Origin: Gimesia aquarii
GTDB taxonomy: Bacteria; Planctomycetota; Planctomycetia; Planctomycetales; Planctomycetaceae
DNA: 64,000 nucleotides
Reading direction: 5' to 3'
Assembly: GCF_007748175.1 (NCBI RefSeq)
Contig: NZ_CP037422.1
Span: 4,210,327-4,274,326 of the forward strand
This document shows positions 61,534-64,000 of this stretch, piece by piece. A program made the translations under genes and the position numbers. The number at the start of each line of letters is the position of its first letter. The first letter of the stretch is position 1. The notes beneath the pieces are model-generated. The model ran no database searches and was not told the origin of the DNA. It saw only the letters and a list, made by a program, of their open reading frames with translations.

Positions 61534-62445
61534 ATGTTACAATTCAAAGTCGAAAAGAAACATCATGGATTTACGCTAATTGAACTACTGGTTGTCATTG
61601 CCATAATCGCAATTTTAATCGCAATCTTACTGCCTGCAGTGCAACAGGCACGTGAGGCAGCACGACGCTCCTCCTGCAAAAACAACTTTAAGCAAGTCGG
61701 ATTGGCTTTACATAACTATCACGATACTTTTACCGCGTTTCCCATCGGTGCCGGAATCAGTGGCGGTTGCAGTGGATACTCGGGAAGTCATATGTTTTCC
61801 TGGGGAGTACGCATTCTGCCTTATCTGGATCAAGCAAACATTTACAACAATCTCAATTTTTCCGGACCCACACCTTTTGTACCACCCAACTTCAATTCGA
61901 GCACCTGCTTGTCTCCAGTGCTACCATTCCTCTGCCCCAGTAATCCTCAACCAGATGTGATCGTTAATAAAGCAGGAGCCTTTGCAGGTGCTCTGCCCGA
62001 TGGGATGGCTAGAACTGATATGGCGGGCGTCGCCGATTCCATCAGCTGGAGATGCAACAGCGGTTCGGGGGTGCGACCGACCTCTGTCGGAAATGGTATT
62101 CTCTATGGCATCTCCCGCGTCAAAATGCGCGACATAATTGATGGCGCAAGTAATACCCTGATCGTGGGTGAAATTACCGGTTCCCTCGCTCAAAGCGGGT
62201 TGAACGGAAATTCATACACTGGTTATGACGTTTTCGATACCAGTAATGGCATCAACAGCATCGACACAGTCCCCGGTGGAGGTGCATTTGCATTTCGCCC
62301 TCAGGGTTTTTCCAGTTATCACGTCGGTGGTGCCCACTTTGTCCTCGGCGATGGATCTGTCCGCTTTATTTCCGAAAACATCGACCAGGGAACACTCTCT
62401 GCCATCACCACCCGTGCTGGTAAAGAAGTGGTCGGCGAATTTTAA
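61534..62445 (+). CDS. DUF1559 type II pseudopilin-like protein (module C)
   Basis: A 303-residue protein with GGAG upstream of its ATG. The prepilin motif [18 protein letters not shown] is at residues about 11-28, then [22 protein letters not shown] and the C-terminal [18 protein letters not shown]. It is close in length and end sequence (GKEVVGEF) to the module B protein (GGEVVGEF). It is followed after 92 nt by a lipoprotein gene and then by the sialidase-fold gene, the same order as in module B. Confidence 0.9.
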   Translation: MLQFKVEKKHHGFTLIELLVVIAIIAILIAILLPAVQQAREAARRSSCKNNFKQVGLALHNYHDTFTAFPIGAGISGGCSGYSGSHMFSWGVRILPYLDQANIYNNLNFSGPTPFVPPNFNSSTCLSPVLPFLCPSNPQPDVIVNKAGAFAGALPDGMARTDMAGVADSISWRCNSGSGVRPTSVGNGILYGISRVKMRDIIDGASNTLIVGEITGSLAQSGLNGNSYTGYDVFDTSNGINSIDTVPGGGAFAFRPQGFSSYHVGGAHFVLGDGSVRFISENIDQGTLSAITTRAGKEVVGEF

Positions 62446-62537
62446 TTCCGTTCACATCGTCATGTTGGACATGTACGCTCAAGCATCGTTTCGCGCTGAC
62501 TAACCGGAATTAGTCAACGTTCTTAAAGGAGGCAGTT

Positions 62538-62963
62538 ATGCCTGTCATACGAATGATTCTCTATGGAGCGTTGTTGGCTCTCTTCTCTGGCTGCGGAGGT
62601 GTCAGAGATGCGCCTGATCGACGCATTGTTAAAGGCATCGTTACTTTGAACGGCGAACCGCTGGAAGGGGCTGCGATTCGCTTTCTACCACAACCAACGG
62701 GCCCCGTTGCAGCAGGTAAAGTCAAAAACGGGATGTACGAAATCTCGAATAAAGGTGGCGTCCCCTTAGGAAAACATCGTGTAGAGATCAAAGGCATTCC
62801 CATTCTCCCCGATGATACAGACGGAAAATCATTGGGAGAAATTGACGCCGCAACCAAACCTGCAATCTCCATTCCAGAGAAGTATCACACCAATTCGGAA
62901 CTGGAAGCGACTGTAGAAGCAGGAAGTGAACCATTCATCGTCGACTTTGAACTGAAAGAATAA
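62538..62963 (+). CDS. Small lipoprotein with carboxypeptidase-regulatory-like domain (module C)
   Basis: A 141-residue protein with a near-perfect AAAGGAGG ribosome site. The signal ends in the lipobox ALFSGCGG. The domain VKGIVTLNGEPLEGAAIRFLP to GVPLGKHRVEIKGIP is a beta-sandwich like those of the lipoproteins at 27382 and 46547. It is co-oriented with the DUF1559 gene upstream and the sialidase-fold gene downstream (69 nt). Function unknown; it probably belongs to the surface module. Confidence 0.78.
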   Translation: MPVIRMILYGALLALFSGCGGVRDAPDRRIVKGIVTLNGEPLEGAAIRFLPQPTGPVAAGKVKNGMYEISNKGGVPLGKHRVEIKGIPILPDDTDGKSLGEIDAATKPAISIPEKYHTNSELEATVEAGSEPFIVDFELKE

Positions 62964-63032
62964 ATATCAAAAACTGACAACTTTAAGACCATACTTTTTA
63001 TTAAAATCGTTTGAAACAAGGCAGAGAAAATA

Positions 63033-64000
63033 ATGAAGCAGCTTTTACGTTCAACCTGCGTGATATCAATCACTTTATACTCGTTACACGTTTCACTGGC
63101 AGAATGGAATCATCCTCAAACGCAAAAATTACCTTACCGCCATCTGGGACCGTTTCTCAAACTTTCCGATGGAAGCCTGTTGGCTCCAGATGCCAAACAA
63201 GTCTTGATAAGTCAAGATGAAGGAAAATCATGGGCTGGCAAACCCTTGTATACAAATCCTGCAAAATTTCATACAAGCAACGAAAGAGCCATCATCAGAA
63301 CAAGTAAGGGCACAATTATCCTAGCGTTCATGAATTTAACAGAACGAAAATTCAACTGGAATGATAAAAAAGGAGGCCCTCAATCCGACTGCTACCTTCC
63401 TGCTTATATTGTTCGCAGTACCGATGAAGGACAAACGTGGCTGCCTCCCCAGATCATTCAAGATCATAGCTGGTGTGGCGCTATTCGCAGCATGATTCAA
63501 ACCAAATCGGGACGCATCATTGTTGCCGTTTCCAAAGCCATCGCTAATCCGGGTCGGCATGTGATGGTCACATACTACTCGGACGATGAAGGAGCAACCT
63601 GGAACCACAGTAATATGATCGACCTGGGCGGCTCAGGGGATCACGATGGTGCGATGGAGGGCACAATCGTTGAATTGAAAGACGGCAGAATCTATGCGTT
63701 GATTCGCACAAGATTTGGTCGCTTCTGGGAAGCATTTTCTACAGATGAAGGTGCCTCCTGGCGTACCATTCGCCCTTCGCAAATTCCAGCCAGCAGTTCC
63801 CCGGCTATTTTGCAACGACTCGAAAGTGGCCGCATCGTCATGCTGTGGAATCGTTTCCGTGATCCGGAACGCAAAAAAGGACGACGCGAAGAATTATCGA
63901 TTGCGTTTTCAGACGATGAATGCAATTCCTGGAGCAAACCCATCATCATCGCACGCGATCTCACTCCCAAAGGTCAGAAGCGCGAAAACCGGGTCTCTTA
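63033..64000 (+). CDS. Secreted sialidase-fold protein, cut by window end (module C)
   Basis: The frame is open from the ATG at 63033 to the window edge (322 codons) with no stop, so the gene continues. A signal peptide (MKQLLRSTCVISITLYSLHVSLAEW) leads into a six-bladed propeller with Asp-box turns SQDEGKSW, STDEGQTW, SDDEGATW, STDEGASW and SDDECNSW. The last has Cys in place of Gly. The segment AMEGTIVELKDGRIYALIRT matches AMEPEIEQLSDGRILMLIRT of the module B protein. It is probably an exported exo-sialidase-like glycosidase; activity is not proven. Confidence 0.85.
   Translation, partial: MKQLLRSTCVISITLYSLHVSLAEWNHPQTQKLPYRHLGPFLKLSDGSLLAPDAKQVLISQDEGKSWAGKPLYTNPAKFHTSNERAIIRTSKGTIILAFMNLTERKFNWNDKKGGPQSDCYLPAYIVRSTDEGQTWLPPQIIQDHSWCGAIRSMIQTKSGRIIVAVSKAIANPGRHVMVTYYSDDEGATWNHSNMIDLGGSGDHDGAMEGTIVELKDGRIYALIRTRFGRFWEAFSTDEGASWRTIRPSQIPASSSPAILQRLESGRIVMLWNRFRDPERKKGRREELSIAFSDDECNSWSKPIIIARDLTPKGQKRENRVS

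Overview
The window looks like chromosomal DNA of a planctomycete, most likely Gimesia or a close relative in the Planctomycetaceae. The evidence is three pairs of PSCyt1/DUF1549/DUF1553 multidomain cytochromes with Tat-type DUF1501 proteins, four DUF1559 pseudopilin-like proteins, an ECF sigma/FecR pair of the planctomycete type, many secreted beta-propellers and moderate GC. Genus is inferred from family content; no rRNA or other species marker is present. I found no rRNA, tRNA, CRISPR array, transposase or phage gene.

Layout. 1-3.6 kb: the end of a PQQ-like propeller, a small secreted thioredoxin-like protein with its own promoter and terminator, and a propeller/di-heme cytochrome c peroxidase gene overlapping a TlpA-like lipoprotein gene. 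3.6-11.3 kb (minus): DUF1549/1553 cytochrome, DUF1501 protein, Ldh2-type dehydrogenase and sodium:solute symporter, possibly one catabolic transcription unit. 11.6-15.6 kb: a DinB-like protein, then pheS-pheT. 15.9-20.4 kb: second cytochrome/DUF1501 pair. 20.4-27.4 kb: a 1.1-kb spacer with a GC-rich hairpin, a secreted Gfo/Idh/MocA oxidoreductase, two repeat families, and a probable lysine-degradation locus (saccharopine dehydrogenase-like protein, ALDH7-type semialdehyde dehydrogenase, and a divergent VOC-like metalloenzyme candidate). 27.4-35.8 kb (minus): ECF sigma, FecR, cytochrome, DUF1501, DUF1559 and small lipoprotein, in that transcription order. 36-42.9 kb: two hypothetical proteins, an esterase, and an FAD oxidoreductase divergent from a GntR regulator and a secreted propeller. 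43.4-52.3 kb: second GntR regulator overlapping a signal-less sialidase-fold gene, then DUF1559, lipoprotein, secreted sialidase-fold protein, a giant PQQ propeller with a methyltransferase-like insert, and an EF-hand protein. 52.4-58.2 kb: lipoprotein, DUF1559, soluble hybrid histidine kinase, ceramidase-like hydrolase. 58.2-64 kb: DapA-like and threonine-synthase-like genes divergent from a third GntR gene, followed by DUF1559, lipoprotein and a sialidase-fold gene cut by the window edge.

The most interesting theme is a recurring module: FCD-type GntR regulator, DUF1559 pseudopilin, small lipoprotein, sialidase-fold propeller. Each of the three GntR genes sits behind a near-consensus -35/-10 promoter with its own distinct palindrome over the -10. 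The 18-bp palindrome at the second regulator recurs, as a perfect palindrome, just behind a consensus TTGACA ahead of the downstream DUF1559/lipoprotein/sialidase operon. This predicts three parallel, separately induced, self-controlled surface modules for sensing and using glycan-like substrates. Two further leads are a beta-sandwich domain shared by the FecR membrane protein and the cytochrome of the same operon, and the VOC-like protein beside lysine-degradation genes.
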